Origin: an uncultured Pelagibacteraceae bacterium
Lineage (GTDB): Bacteria > Pseudomonadota > Alphaproteobacteria > Pelagibacterales > Pelagibacteraceae
NCBI GenBank assembly: GCA_902597695.1
Contig: CACJYH010000007.1
Coordinates: forward strand, 1 to 32,967
Direction: 5' to 3'
Length of the DNA: 32,967 bases
Made by a program: the position numbers and the translations under genes. Below the pieces are notes generated by a model. The model made no database searches. It was not told where the DNA came from and saw nothing but the letters and a program-made list of their open reading frames with translations. Below are positions 1 through 7,327 of the stretch, piece by piece (the first letter of the stretch is position 1; each line of letters starts with the position of its first letter).

Positions 1-1
1 C

Positions 2-268
2 ATTAATTCTCGTGAAATGTATTTTGAGCAAAATAAGTTAAAGCTTACAGAAAAAGAGATAAGTTCAATAATATATCTTTTCAAAGCTGCTAAACCTATA
101 AGTGTTCAAGAGTTACAATCAGAAGTTTGGGGGTATCAATCTCAACTTGAAACTCATACAGTTGAAACTCATATTTATAGATTGAGAAAAAAAATTTTTA
201 AATTTTTCAAAGATGAAACTTTTATTTTGAGTGAAAAAAATGGCTACGAAATTAAAAAAAAAAAATAA
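2..268 (+). CDS. OmpR/PhoB-family response regulator, C-terminal DNA-binding domain (5' partial)
   Basis: The frame is open to the left edge of the window, so only the C-terminal winged-helix effector domain is present; the receiver domain would lie upstream. Visible hallmarks are the LTEKE motif opening the domain, the GYQSQLETHTVETHIYRLRK recognition-helix region (the THTVETHIYRLRKKI pattern is typical of alphaproteobacterial members) and the closing NGYEI wing, after which the protein ends in four lysines. An internal ATG at 17 is not the real start, because the coding frame and domain homology continue upstream of it. The family binds DNA as a phosphorylation-controlled dimer. Which regulator this is (PhoB, PetR or another) cannot be told from this fragment. 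The last 29 bases overlap the arfA-like gene in another frame. Confidence 0.88.
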   Translation: MNSREMYFEQNKLKLTEKEISSIIYLFKAAKPISVQELQSEVWGYQSQLETHTVETHIYRLRKKIFKFFKDETFILSEKNGYEIKKKK

Positions 269-359
269 ATTTGCTAAAGAGCTTTTTTCAATAAAATATA
301 AGTCCAGAATAGTTAAGCCAAAAAAAGGCAAAGGAAGTTTCAAAAGAAAAAAGCGTTAA
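240..359 (+). CDS. arfA: ArfA-like alternative ribosome-rescue factor (39 aa)
   Basis: This is a 39-residue, strongly basic protein. Its C-terminal half (KSRIVKPKKGKGSFKRKKR) lines up without gaps with the E. coli ArfA core [20 protein letters not shown], including the diagnostic KKGKGS(Y/F)xRK block. In ArfA that basic block sits in the empty mRNA channel of a stalled ribosome, and the preceding helix recruits release factor RF2. Here the helix would be FAKELFSIKYKSRIV, and the protein stops right after the basic block, lacking the hydrophobic tail of E. coli ArfA. The start overlaps the response-regulator gene by 29 bases in a different frame. GTG at 231 is an alternative start three codons earlier; a stop at 228 bounds the frame. 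The stop shares a TTAA with the opposing adenosine kinase gene. The role is inferred from the motif alone. Confidence 0.75.
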   Translation: MATKLKKKNKFAKELFSIKYKSRIVKPKKGKGSFKRKKR

Positions 360-1285
360 AGCCTTGCTCCTATTCGTTGAATTACTTTTGATGATAACTT
401 AGTCCCTTGTTCTAAACATTGTTCAGTAGACAGATTGTTTATAAAGCCATGTAAATAACCAGCTGCAAAAAGATCACCAGCGCCTGTTAGATCTTTAATT
501 GAAAGATTTTTATTTGCATTTACCTCATTTATTTTATCTTTGAAAATTGATATTGCACCTTTTTCTCCGCGAGTAATAACTATATGTTTTTTAATTTCTT
601 TTGCAAAAATGATTACATCATTAAAATTTTTAGTATTAATTAGTGCCATTATTTCTCTTTCATTTGCAAAAGTTAAATTTAATTTTTCTTTTACTAAATA
701 TAAAAAATTTTGCTTATGTCTTTCCACACAAAATAGATCTGACAATGACATTGCAACTTTATTTGAATTTTTTATTGCTTTTTCAAAAGCTTTTTTTGGC
801 TCACCTTCATCCCACAAATAACCCTCTAAAAAAGTTAACTCACTTTTTTTAACAATATGCTCATCCACATCATTCTCATTTATTTTTCCAGCAATACCTA
901 AAAAAGTACACATTGTTCTCTCAGAGTCTGGGGTTATTAAAATAAGACATGTTCCAGTCGGAAGATTTTCTTTTTGTTTTTTGTAGAAGTATTTTACATT
1001 TTCTTCTTTTAACCCTTCTTCGTATTTTTTGCCAAAAGTATCATCAGATATTTTTCCTATAAATCCAACTTCATTTTTTAATTGTGATAATCCTACTATC
1101 GAGTTAGCTACTGAACCTCCAGAGACAGTTTTTTCAATTTTAAGATTTGCTAGCATATTTTTAAATTCTTTATCATCAAAAACTAGCTTCATAGTGCCTT
1201 TTGTAAGATCATTTTTTGTAAGAAAACTTTCCTCTACTTTGCAAATGACATCGATTATTGCATTTCCGATACCAAGAATTTTCAT
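356..1285 (-). CDS. Adenosine kinase (PfkB/ribokinase family)
   Basis: This is a 309-residue PfkB-family sugar/nucleoside kinase. The N-terminus (ILGIGNAIIDVICKV) is the usual first strand and substrate-binding turn, followed by the SGGSVANSIVGLSQL glycine-rich segment near residue 55. The C-terminal signature DLTGAGDLFAAGYLHGF near residue 270 carries the catalytic aspartate and the anion hole. The ending (VIQRIGARL) and overall pattern match the alphaproteobacterial adenosine kinases, which make AMP from adenosine and ATP for purine salvage; another nucleoside or sugar substrate cannot be excluded. It is the last gene of the left-reading block, one base after nth, so probably cotranscribed. 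Its stop codon overlaps that of the arfA-like gene tail to tail. Confidence 0.88.
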   Translation of the reverse strand: MKILGIGNAIIDVICKVEESFLTKNDLTKGTMKLVFDDKEFKNMLANLKIEKTVSGGSVANSIVGLSQLKNEVGFIGKISDDTFGKKYEEGLKEENVKYFYKKQKENLPTGTCLILITPDSERTMCTFLGIAGKINENDVDEHIVKKSELTFLEGYLWDEGEPKKAFEKAIKNSNKVAMSLSDLFCVERHKQNFLYLVKEKLNLTFANEREIMALINTKNFNDVIIFAKEIKKHIVITRGEKGAISIFKDKINEVNANKNLSIKDLTGAGDLFAAGYLHGFINNLSTEQCLEQGTKLSSKVIQRIGARL

Positions 1286-1286
1286 A

Positions 1287-1940
1287 TCAAGCTTTTTTAG
1301 TTTTAATAGGTTTCTTTCTATTAGGATAACAAGTGGTACAAATTTTACAAGTCACACCATAACACTCTCTTGCCTTACAATATTCTCTTCCATAATATAT
1401 GATTTGAAGGTGAAGTTTGTTCCAATTTTTTTTAGGAAAAAGTCTCTTTAAATCTTTTTCAGTTTGAACAACATTTTTTCCATTTGTTAAACCCCATCTT
1501 TGAGCCAATCTATGTATATGGGTATCAATTGGAAATGCGGGATATCCGAAGCCTTGAGACATTACAACTCCAGCAGTCTTATGACCAACACCGGGAAGTT
1601 TTTCTAATTCTTCAAAAGTTTTTGGCACTTTGCCATTATATTTTTCGATTAGTATTTTTGATAGATTGAAAATGCTTTTTGCTTTGATTCTGAAAATACC
1701 AATTTTTTTAATTAATCTTTCAATTTTTTTTCTTCCTAATTTAACAAAATGTCTAGGTTTGTAAAATTTTGGATAAATATTTTTAGTTACATTATTTACA
1801 TTTACGTCTGTACATTGTGCTGAAAGAAGAACAGAAATTAAAAGTGTAAATACATTTCTACTTTTAAGAGGAACATAAATTTTTGGATATGTTTTGTTTA
1901 AAATTTTTAAAACTGTCTTTGCTCTTTGAATTTCATTCAT
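1287..1940 (-). CDS. nth: Endonuclease III (DNA glycosylase/AP lyase)
   Basis: The 217-residue protein excises oxidised pyrimidines and cleaves abasic sites in base-excision repair. The helix-hairpin-helix LPGVGHKTAGVV holds the catalytic lysine (near residue 117), and PIDTHIHRLAQRWGL holds the catalytic aspartate. A C-terminal cysteine cluster follows (CKARECYGVTCKICTTC), where the family ligates a [4Fe-4S] cluster. The spacing is not the classical C-X6-C-X2-C-X5-C: the five cysteines are separated by 4, 4, 2 and 2 residues. The length fits the family (211 in E. coli). The ATG shares one base with the dapB stop (TAATG), and adenosine kinase follows after one base, so translation is probably coupled. 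Confidence 0.95.
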   Translation of the reverse strand: MNEIQRAKTVLKILNKTYPKIYVPLKSRNVFTLLISVLLSAQCTDVNVNNVTKNIYPKFYKPRHFVKLGRKKIERLIKKIGIFRIKAKSIFNLSKILIEKYNGKVPKTFEELEKLPGVGHKTAGVVMSQGFGYPAFPIDTHIHRLAQRWGLTNGKNVVQTEKDLKRLFPKKNWNKLHLQIIYYGREYCKARECYGVTCKICTTCYPNRKKPIKTKKA

Positions 1941-2716
1941 TACTTGAAATTCATCAAATTTCTCATTGAATAAAGACCTGGTTTTTTATTTATAAGCCAT
2001 TTCGCTGCTGTTAAGGCTCCCTCAGAATAAAGAGCTCTATCAAAGGCTTCATGATTTAAAGTGATTATTTCTTTACCACTTGAAAATTTAACTTCGTGTT
2101 CACCAATAATCTCACCTTTTCTCACAGAATTAAAATTTATCTTTTTGCTATATGGAAAAGTTTTTTTATTTAAATATTTTTTTCCTAATAAACTATAAAA
2201 ATTTTTATTTTTTCCTACGGCTATTCCTTTACCCAACATTAATGCAGTTCCTGATGGATAATCTTTTTTATGCTTGTGATGGATTTCAAAAATTTTACTT
2301 AAAAAATTTTCCCCTAATGAACTTGAGGCAATTTCAGTTAAATACATCAAAAGATTTATACCTAAGCTCATATTTCCTGCTTTTAAAATAGGTATTTTTT
2401 TTGAAAAATTTTTAATTAAATTTTCCTCTTTTTTTGTAAAACCAGTTGTGCCGATAACAACTCTTTTTTTTAATTTTGTAGCAATTTTTAAAACCTGAAA
2501 AGTACATTTTGGTATTGTAAAATCAATAATTAGATCGACATTTTTATATAATTTTTCATTATTTAGTTCGACTTTAACTCCATTAATTTTTTTATTAATT
2601 TTTCTATTTTCTGTAAGAGCAGTAAGTTTAAAATTTTTATCTTTTTTTACAGATTTAATTATTTGTTGCCCCATACGACCCATGCAACCGGTCACTAATA
2701 ATCTAATTTTTTTCAT
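1940..2716 (-). CDS. dapB: 4-hydroxy-tetrahydrodipicolinate reductase
   Basis: This 258-residue protein catalyses the NAD(P)H-dependent step of the lysine/meso-diaminopimelate pathway after DapA, supplying both protein and peptidoglycan precursors. The N-terminal Rossmann motif VTGCMGRMGQQII is clear. The substrate-binding and catalytic block EIHHKHKKDYPSGTALMLGK near residue 145 carries the conserved HH pair, the catalytic lysine and the PSGTA loop. VVIGTTGF near residue 88 is another family block. The start codon overlaps the stop of the small membrane gene upstream by ATGA, and the stop overlaps the nth start, so it sits inside a translationally coupled chain below the chaperone genes. No dapA is in the window. 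Confidence 0.96.
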   Translation of the reverse strand: MKKIRLLVTGCMGRMGQQIIKSVKKDKNFKLTALTENRKINKKINGVKVELNNEKLYKNVDLIIDFTIPKCTFQVLKIATKLKKRVVIGTTGFTKKEENLIKNFSKKIPILKAGNMSLGINLLMYLTEIASSSLGENFLSKIFEIHHKHKKDYPSGTALMLGKGIAVGKNKNFYSLLGKKYLNKKTFPYSKKINFNSVRKGEIIGEHEVKFSSGKEIITLNHEAFDRALYSEGALTAAKWLINKKPGLYSMRNLMNFK

Positions 2717-2883
2717 TTAAAGATAAAGATAGAAAGTATCACAATGATAGCAACAATTATAGACCAAATAAATAAATTTTTGATAAATCTTTTTGATTTT
2801 GAGTTAGATCTTAAAAATTCAGGTAGCACTAGAATTAAAACTGCTATCAAAAAAATAGCTGGAACGATCTCTTCTAATCCCAT
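2713..2883 (-). CDS. Small two-helix membrane protein of unknown function (56 aa)
   Basis: A 56-residue gene lies between dnaJ and dapB. It begins MGLEEIVPAIFLIAVLILVL, giving one hydrophobic helix (about residues 6-20), then a short basic loop RSNSKSKRFIKN (25-36), then a second hydrophobic helix (about 37-55) and a terminal lysine. This predicts a two-pass inner-membrane hairpin with the positive loop in the cytoplasm. Support for reality: its ATG is 3 bases after the dnaJ stop, its TGA overlaps the dapB ATG as ATGA, and it fills the gap between those genes almost exactly. I do not recognise the family. The composition is low-complexity hydrophobic, so homology searches would be weak. Confidence 0.72.
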   Translation of the reverse strand: MGLEEIVPAIFLIAVLILVLPEFLRSNSKSKRFIKNLFIWSIIVAIIVILSIFIFK

Positions 2884-2886
2884 TTC

Positions 2887-4023
2887 CTAACTATTCCAAA
2901 AACTTTTAGCTTTTTGGAAGAATTTATTAATACTTGGATTTGATTTTTCATTCTCAATTTTTCTAAATCGTTCTAACAAATCTTTTTGCTCTTTGTTTAA
3001 AAACACTGGAACTTCTGTTTTAACTTGTACATATAAGTCACCAAAATCTCCTCTTCGCATAAATGGCATACCTTTACCTTTTAATCTAAATTGTTTACCA
3101 TCTTGAGTCCCATCTGGTATTTTAATCTTAGCTTTTTTTCCATCAATTGTGGGTATTTCTATTGTTGTACCAAGTGCAGCATCTGCAATTGAAATTGGAA
3201 ACTCAAAAAATAAATTTACATCAGATCTTTTGAATAATTCGTGAGATTTAACATTAATAAATAAATATAAATCTCCACTAGTACCTCCTCTTGTTCCAGC
3301 CTCACCTTTGCCGGCAAGTCTTATTCTCGTCCCATCATCTACCCCTTTAGGTATTGTTACAGATACTTTTTTGTTTGTTTGTTTATTACCTTGCCCATTA
3401 CAATCTCCACACGGATTAGTTATTTCTTCACCACTTCCTGCACACTGAGGACAAGTTTGTTGAACTGTAAAGAAACCTTGATTAGATCTAACTCTTCCAT
3501 TTCCTCCACAATAGGTACATCTGTCTGGACTTGAGCCTGGTTTAGAACCATTTCCTTTACAAGTATTACATTTTTCAGACGTGGAGAATTGAATGTTCTG
3601 TTTTTTTCCAGTGTATGCCTCTTCTAGTGTAATTGATAAATCATATCTTAGATCTGAACCTCTGTTATTTGAGCTTCTTCTTGAACTTCCTCTGCCTCCA
3701 CCACCAAAGTCTCCAAAAAAATCTTCAAAAATATCAGAGAAATCTGCGCCACTAAAACCTCCAAAACCACCAAAACCACCTCTACCACCGCCACCATTTT
3801 CAAATGCAGCATGTCCAAAGTTATCGTAGTTTTCTTTTTTTGATTTATCAGAAAGCACACCATAAGCTTCACTGGCTTCTTTAAATTTATCTTCTGCTGA
3901 TTTATCCCCAGGATTTTTGTCAGGGTGATATTTAACAGCTAATTTTCTGTAGGCTGATTTTAGTTCGTCGGGGCTTGCGCTTTTACTTACTCCTAAGACA
4001 TCATAATAATCTCTTTTAGCCAT
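2887..4023 (-). CDS. dnaJ: Chaperone DnaJ (Hsp40)
   Basis: This 378-residue type I Hsp40 delivers substrates to DnaK and stimulates its ATPase. Domains in order: the J domain (residues about 4-70) with HPD at 33-35; a glycine/phenylalanine-rich linker (about 75-115, [16 protein letters not shown]); a zinc-binding domain with all four CXXCXGXG motifs ([32 protein letters not shown], about 152-215); then the two beta-barrel substrate domains. Length matches E. coli DnaJ (376). It lies 28 bases after dnaK and 3 bases before the small membrane gene, so it belongs to the chaperone operon and would share its heat-shock control. Confidence 0.98.
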   Translation of the reverse strand: MAKRDYYDVLGVSKSASPDELKSAYRKLAVKYHPDKNPGDKSAEDKFKEASEAYGVLSDKSKKENYDNFGHAAFENGGGGRGGFGGFGGFSGADFSDIFEDFFGDFGGGGRGSSRRSSNNRGSDLRYDLSITLEEAYTGKKQNIQFSTSEKCNTCKGNGSKPGSSPDRCTYCGGNGRVRSNQGFFTVQQTCPQCAGSGEEITNPCGDCNGQGNKQTNKKVSVTIPKGVDDGTRIRLAGKGEAGTRGGTSGDLYLFINVKSHELFKRSDVNLFFEFPISIADAALGTTIEIPTIDGKKAKIKIPDGTQDGKQFRLKGKGMPFMRRGDFGDLYVQVKTEVPVFLNKEQKDLLERFRKIENEKSNPSINKFFQKAKSFWNS

Positions 4024-4051
4024 GTATATAACCTGGACAAATAGATGTCAG

Positions 4052-5977
4052 TTAAGCGCTTTTTTCTTTATTCTCGTCTTTTACTTCCTCAAAGTCCGCA
4101 TCAACAACATTATCGTCTTTCTTTCCCTTTTCATCATTTCCATCATTTTTACTAGAATCTGGTTTTGTGCTTTGTTGTGACTTGTAAATAGCTTCTCCTA
4201 GTTTCATCGAAGCTTGTACTAATGCCTCTGTTTTCTTCTTAATGTCCTCAATATCTTCACCTTTAAGAGATTCCTTTAATGCATTTGACCCATCTTCAAT
4301 TGCTTTTTTCTCTGCATCTGAAACTTTAGATCCATGCTCTTTTAGATTTTTTTCAGTTGAGTGAATTAGAGTATCTGCCTGATTCCTAATATCAACAGAC
4401 TCTCTTTTTTTCTTGTCTGCTTCTTTATTGGCTTCAGCATCTTTTACCATCTTTTCAATTTCCTCATCACTTAATCCACCAGAGGCTTGAATTTGAATCT
4501 TTTGTTCTTTACCCGTGCCTTTATCTTTAGCTGATACATTAACTATTCCATTAGCATCTATATCAAAAGTTACCTCAATTTGAGGAACTCCTCTTGGTGC
4601 AGGAGCAATACCAACTAGTTCAAAATTACCTAGTAATTTATTATCTGTTGCCATCTCTCTTTCACCCTGAAGAACACGTATTGAAACAGCTGGCTGATTA
4701 TCTTCAGCAGTAGAAAATACCTGGCTTTTTTTTGTAGGTATCGTTGTATTTTTTTCAATAAGTTTAGTAGATACACCGCCTAGAGTTTCAATTCCTAGGG
4801 ATAATGGTGTTACATCTAATAAAAGAACATCTTTTACATCACCTTGTAAAACACCAGCTTGAATTGCAGCACCCATTGCAACTACTTCATCTGGATTAAC
4901 ACTTTTGTTTGGTTCTTTACCAAAGAAATTTTTTACTTCAGAAATGACTTTTGGCATTCTAGTCATACCTCCAACCATTACCACTTCATCAACATCGCTT
5001 GCTGAAATTCCAGCATCTTTCAAAGCAGTTTTACATGGTGGAATAGTTTTAGCTATTAAGTCCTCAACTAAAGCTTCCAACTTAGCTCTAGTCATTTTTA
5101 AATTAATATGTTTAGGACCAGTTTTGTCAGCAGTTATAAATGGTAAATTAATATCTGTTTGCTCAGCTGCTGAAAGTTCAATTTTTGCTTTTTCAGCCGC
5201 CTCTTTTAATCTTTGTAATGCCAATTTATCAGTTTTTAAATCAATACCGCTATCTTTTTTGAACTCAGAAATTAAATATTCCACAACAGTGTTGTCAAAA
5301 TCTTCCCCACCTAAAAAAGTGTCACCATTGGTGGATTTTACTTCAAAAACTCCATCTCCTAATTCAAGAATTGATACATCAAAAGTTCCCCCACCTAAAT
5401 CGTAAACTGCAATTTTTTTATTTTGTTTCTTATCCAAACCATAAGCTAGTGAAGCTGCAGTTGGTTCATTGATAATTCTTAAAACTTCTAATCCAGCTAT
5501 TTTTCCAGCATCCTTGGTAGCTTGTCTTTGTGCATCATTAAAATACGCAGGTACAGTTATTACCGCTTTCGTAACAGCTTGACCTAAGTATTTTTCAGCA
5601 GTCTCTTTCATTTTTTGGAGAATAAAAGCAGAAATTTGTGAAGGTGAATATTTTTCACCCTTGGCTTCAATCCATGCGTCACCCTTTTCAGAATTTACAA
5701 TTTTAAAAGGTGCAGCTTCAATATCTTTTTTAACAGTTGGGTCTTCAAAATTTCTACCAATCAATCTTTTAACTGCAAAAATTGTATTTTCAGGATTTGT
5801 TACCGCTTGTCTCTTGGCAGGCTGTCCTATTAATTTTTCTTTTTCTTCAGTAAAAGCAACTACTGAAGGTGTAGTTCTTGCACCCTCTGCATTTTCCAAA
5901 ACTTTTGCCTGGCTCCCTTCCATAATAGCTACACAAGAGTTTGTTGTTCCTAAATCTATTCCAATTATTTTGCTCAT
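4052..5977 (-). CDS. dnaK: Chaperone DnaK (Hsp70)
   Basis: This full-length 641-residue Hsp70 folds and refolds client proteins in the cytoplasm with DnaJ and GrpE. The ATPase domain shows [16 protein letters not shown] at the N-terminus, [33 protein letters not shown] near residue 195 and [10 protein letters not shown] near 335. The interdomain linker is intact ([18 protein letters not shown]), the substrate-binding domain and helical lid follow, and the C-terminus keeps the [10 protein letters not shown] tail. The start is ATG 5977 by homology of [14 protein letters not shown]. The Shine-Dalgarno-like AGGAG is 14 bases upstream, rather far. A match to the alphaproteobacterial RpoH promoter lies at 5998-6025, so dnaK probably has its own heat-inducible start besides readthrough from grpE. 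Confidence 0.99.
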   Translation of the reverse strand: MSKIIGIDLGTTNSCVAIMEGSQAKVLENAEGARTTPSVVAFTEEKEKLIGQPAKRQAVTNPENTIFAVKRLIGRNFEDPTVKKDIEAAPFKIVNSEKGDAWIEAKGEKYSPSQISAFILQKMKETAEKYLGQAVTKAVITVPAYFNDAQRQATKDAGKIAGLEVLRIINEPTAASLAYGLDKKQNKKIAVYDLGGGTFDVSILELGDGVFEVKSTNGDTFLGGEDFDNTVVEYLISEFKKDSGIDLKTDKLALQRLKEAAEKAKIELSAAEQTDINLPFITADKTGPKHINLKMTRAKLEALVEDLIAKTIPPCKTALKDAGISASDVDEVVMVGGMTRMPKVISEVKNFFGKEPNKSVNPDEVVAMGAAIQAGVLQGDVKDVLLLDVTPLSLGIETLGGVSTKLIEKNTTIPTKKSQVFSTAEDNQPAVSIRVLQGEREMATDNKLLGNFELVGIAPAPRGVPQIEVTFDIDANGIVNVSAKDKGTGKEQKIQIQASGGLSDEEIEKMVKDAEANKEADKKKRESVDIRNQADTLIHSTEKNLKEHGSKVSDAEKKAIEDGSNALKESLKGEDIEDIKKKTEALVQASMKLGEAIYKSQQSTKPDSSKNDGNDEKGKKDDNVVDADFEEVKDENKEKSA

Positions 5978-5997
5978 ATCAGTAATTTGTTCTCCTC

Positions 5998-6025
5998 ATA
6001 TAGGGTTGAAATTGAATTCTACAAG
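5998..6025 (-). promoter_or_regulatory. RpoH (sigma-32) type heat-shock promoter of dnaK
   Basis: On the minus strand CTTG (6025-6022) is followed after exactly 17 bases by CCTATAT (6004-5998) and then GAG. This satisfies every position of the alphaproteobacterial heat-shock consensus CTTG-N17/18-CYTATNTNNG. It sits in the only sizeable gap of the chaperone block, 20 bases before the dnaK ATG. A start site about 7 bases downstream would leave a leader of about 14 bases, without the AGGAG at 5996-5992. Either the transcript is short-leadered or the exact start differs. Confidence 0.7.
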
Positions 6026-6037
6026 TTCATTTAAATA

Positions 6038-6688
6038 TTATTTATCTCCTGAATTTTCTTTATTTTCCTCATTTTTTTCCTCTTTTTTTTCACTTTTTTT
6101 TGCTACGCCAACTAGAGCTGGTCTCAACAATCTATTTTTAATTGTGAATCCTTTTTGTATTTCTTGAACAATTGTTCCGGGTTCTTTTTGATCATCTTCT
6201 ATTTCAATCATTGCTTGGTGAAAGTTTGGATCTAATTTTTTATTGAGACATTCAATAGGCTTAATTTTATTTTTTGAAAAAATTGAAATTAAATCTTTAT
6301 TGATAATGTCAAAATGTTCGAGTGTTTTTTTTAATGCCTCAGTATCTTTTAAAGTTTCATCGTTTAATAAAATTTGTTTTGATCTTTCAAGATTATCTAT
6401 TAAATTTAAAGCTTCTCTTGCAAAAGAAAACCCTCCATATTCAAAAGCATCTTCTTTTTCTTTTTCAAACCTTCTTCTTTGGTTTTCCATTTCAGCAAAT
6501 GATCTTGCAAGCTTATCTTCTAACTCTAAAATTTTCTCTTTTGGGGTTTTTTCTTGATCTTGATCATGTTCTTGGTCTTGTTCTTTATCATTTGTTTCTA
6601 AATTTTCAGTTTTTTGATCTTGATTTAAATCTTTTTGATCTTTCTCTGATGCTTTGTCTGTATTTTCTTGGTTTTGATCTTTTTCCAT
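6038..6688 (-). CDS. grpE: Nucleotide exchange factor GrpE
   Basis: This 216-residue protein releases ADP from DnaK. The first 50 residues are a low-complexity acidic/glutamine segment built of DQ, EKDQ and DQDQ units. A long coiled-coil helix follows (KILELEDKLARSFAEMENQRRR), with FAREALNLIDNLERS, and then the compact beta domain with FHQAMIEIEDDQKEPGTIVQ and GFTIKNRLLRPALVGVAK. It is longer than E. coli GrpE (197) because of the N-terminal segment and a charged KKSEKKEEKNEENKE tail. It starts the left-reading chaperone block and faces rdgB. ATG 6688 is the only in-frame start that includes the acidic segment, and it lies inside an inverted repeat. No hrcA is seen next to it. Confidence 0.97.
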   Translation of the reverse strand: MEKDQNQENTDKASEKDQKDLNQDQKTENLETNDKEQDQEHDQDQEKTPKEKILELEDKLARSFAEMENQRRRFEKEKEDAFEYGGFSFAREALNLIDNLERSKQILLNDETLKDTEALKKTLEHFDIINKDLISIFSKNKIKPIECLNKKLDPNFHQAMIEIEDDQKEPGTIVQEIQKGFTIKNRLLRPALVGVAKKSEKKEEKNEENKENSGDK

Positions 6689-6702
6689 ATGGACATATAT
6701 GG
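6685..6702. repeat. Inverted repeat across the grpE start, grpE/rdgB divergent region
   Basis: CCATAT (6685-6690) and ATATGG (6697-6702) form a 6-base inverted repeat with a 6-base centre; the left arm extends to the perfect palindrome CCATATGG (6685-6692). It covers the grpE ATG and most of the 36-base space before rdgB, where promoters for both genes must act. It could be a protein-binding site or a chance product of AT-rich sequence. On the plus strand TTGATC (6674) and TATATG (6696), spaced by 16, are a weak candidate rdgB promoter. Confidence 0.3.
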
Positions 6703-6724
6703 TAAGAAAAAATTAAATTTCCAG

Positions 6725-7327
6725 ATGCTAAAAAAAAAAATTAAACAACTTCTTATAGGTACAAATAACAAAGGAAAATTAAAGGAAATAAGAGATTTAT
6801 TACCAGCTAATATTAAAACATTTCCTACCTCAAAGTTTAATTTAGAGAGCCCAAGAGAAACAGGAAAGACTTTTAAAGAAAATTCCCTGATTAAATCTCA
6901 ATACTTTTCAAAAAAAACAAATCTAATCTGCTTAGCGGATGACTCTGGTTTAGAAATTGACATTTTAAATAAAAAACCAGGAATCTTTTCAGCACGATGG
7001 GCTGGAAAAAAATTAAATTTTAATAAGGCAATTCAAAAAGTTTATAAGGCATTAGATAAAAAAGATAAAAATTGGAGAAATAAAAAAATTAATGCCAGGT
7101 TTGTTTGCGCCTTATCCATAAGTGATTTAAATAAAAAAATAGCTTGTGTTGTTGGAAAAGTTGAGGGGTATATTTCCAAAAAACCTAAGGGTAAAAATGG
7201 GTTTGGATACGATCCAATATTTATTCCTAAAAATAAAATAAAAACTTTTGGCGAGATGAAGCCATTTCAAAAGTATAAATTAGACCACAGATCAGATGCT
7301 TTCAAAAAGCTTAGAAAATTTCTTTAA
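6725..7327 (+). CDS. rdgB: dITP/XTP pyrophosphatase (Ham1/RdgB family)
   Basis: This 200-residue nucleotide-pool sanitiser hydrolyses dITP, ITP and XTP to monophosphates, keeping deaminated purines out of DNA and RNA. Family blocks are LLIGTNNKGKLKEI at the start, ADDSGLEID with the metal-binding aspartates, PGIFSARWAG, GFGYDPIFIP and HRSDAFKKL near the end. I chose ATG 6725 because the family begins a few residues before the TNNKGK motif; the reading frame extends up to 6668 but that would run into the grpE start. Directly after the start is a run of 11 A (6730-6740), coding lysines. The 3' end overlaps the convergent LpoA-like gene by 17 bases. Confidence 0.95.
   Translation: MLKKKIKQLLIGTNNKGKLKEIRDLLPANIKTFPTSKFNLESPRETGKTFKENSLIKSQYFSKKTNLICLADDSGLEIDILNKKPGIFSARWAGKKLNFNKAIQKVYKALDKKDKNWRNKKINARFVCALSISDLNKKIACVVGKVEGYISKKPKGKNGFGYDPIFIPKNKIKTFGEMKPFQKYKLDHRSDAFKKLRKFL

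Noticed and set aside
3593..3829. Proline-rich plus-strand frame opposite dnaJ
   Set aside because: It is the complement of the glycine-rich G/F linker of dnaJ, not an independent gene.
4905..6167. Two long plus-strand frames (166 and 168 codons) opposite dnaK
   Set aside because: They mirror the highly constrained dnaK codons, as often seen opposite hsp70 genes; no start signal or recognisable protein family.
6668..6724. Upstream extension of rdgB
   Set aside because: It would overlap the grpE start and adds 19 residues before the usual family N-terminus.
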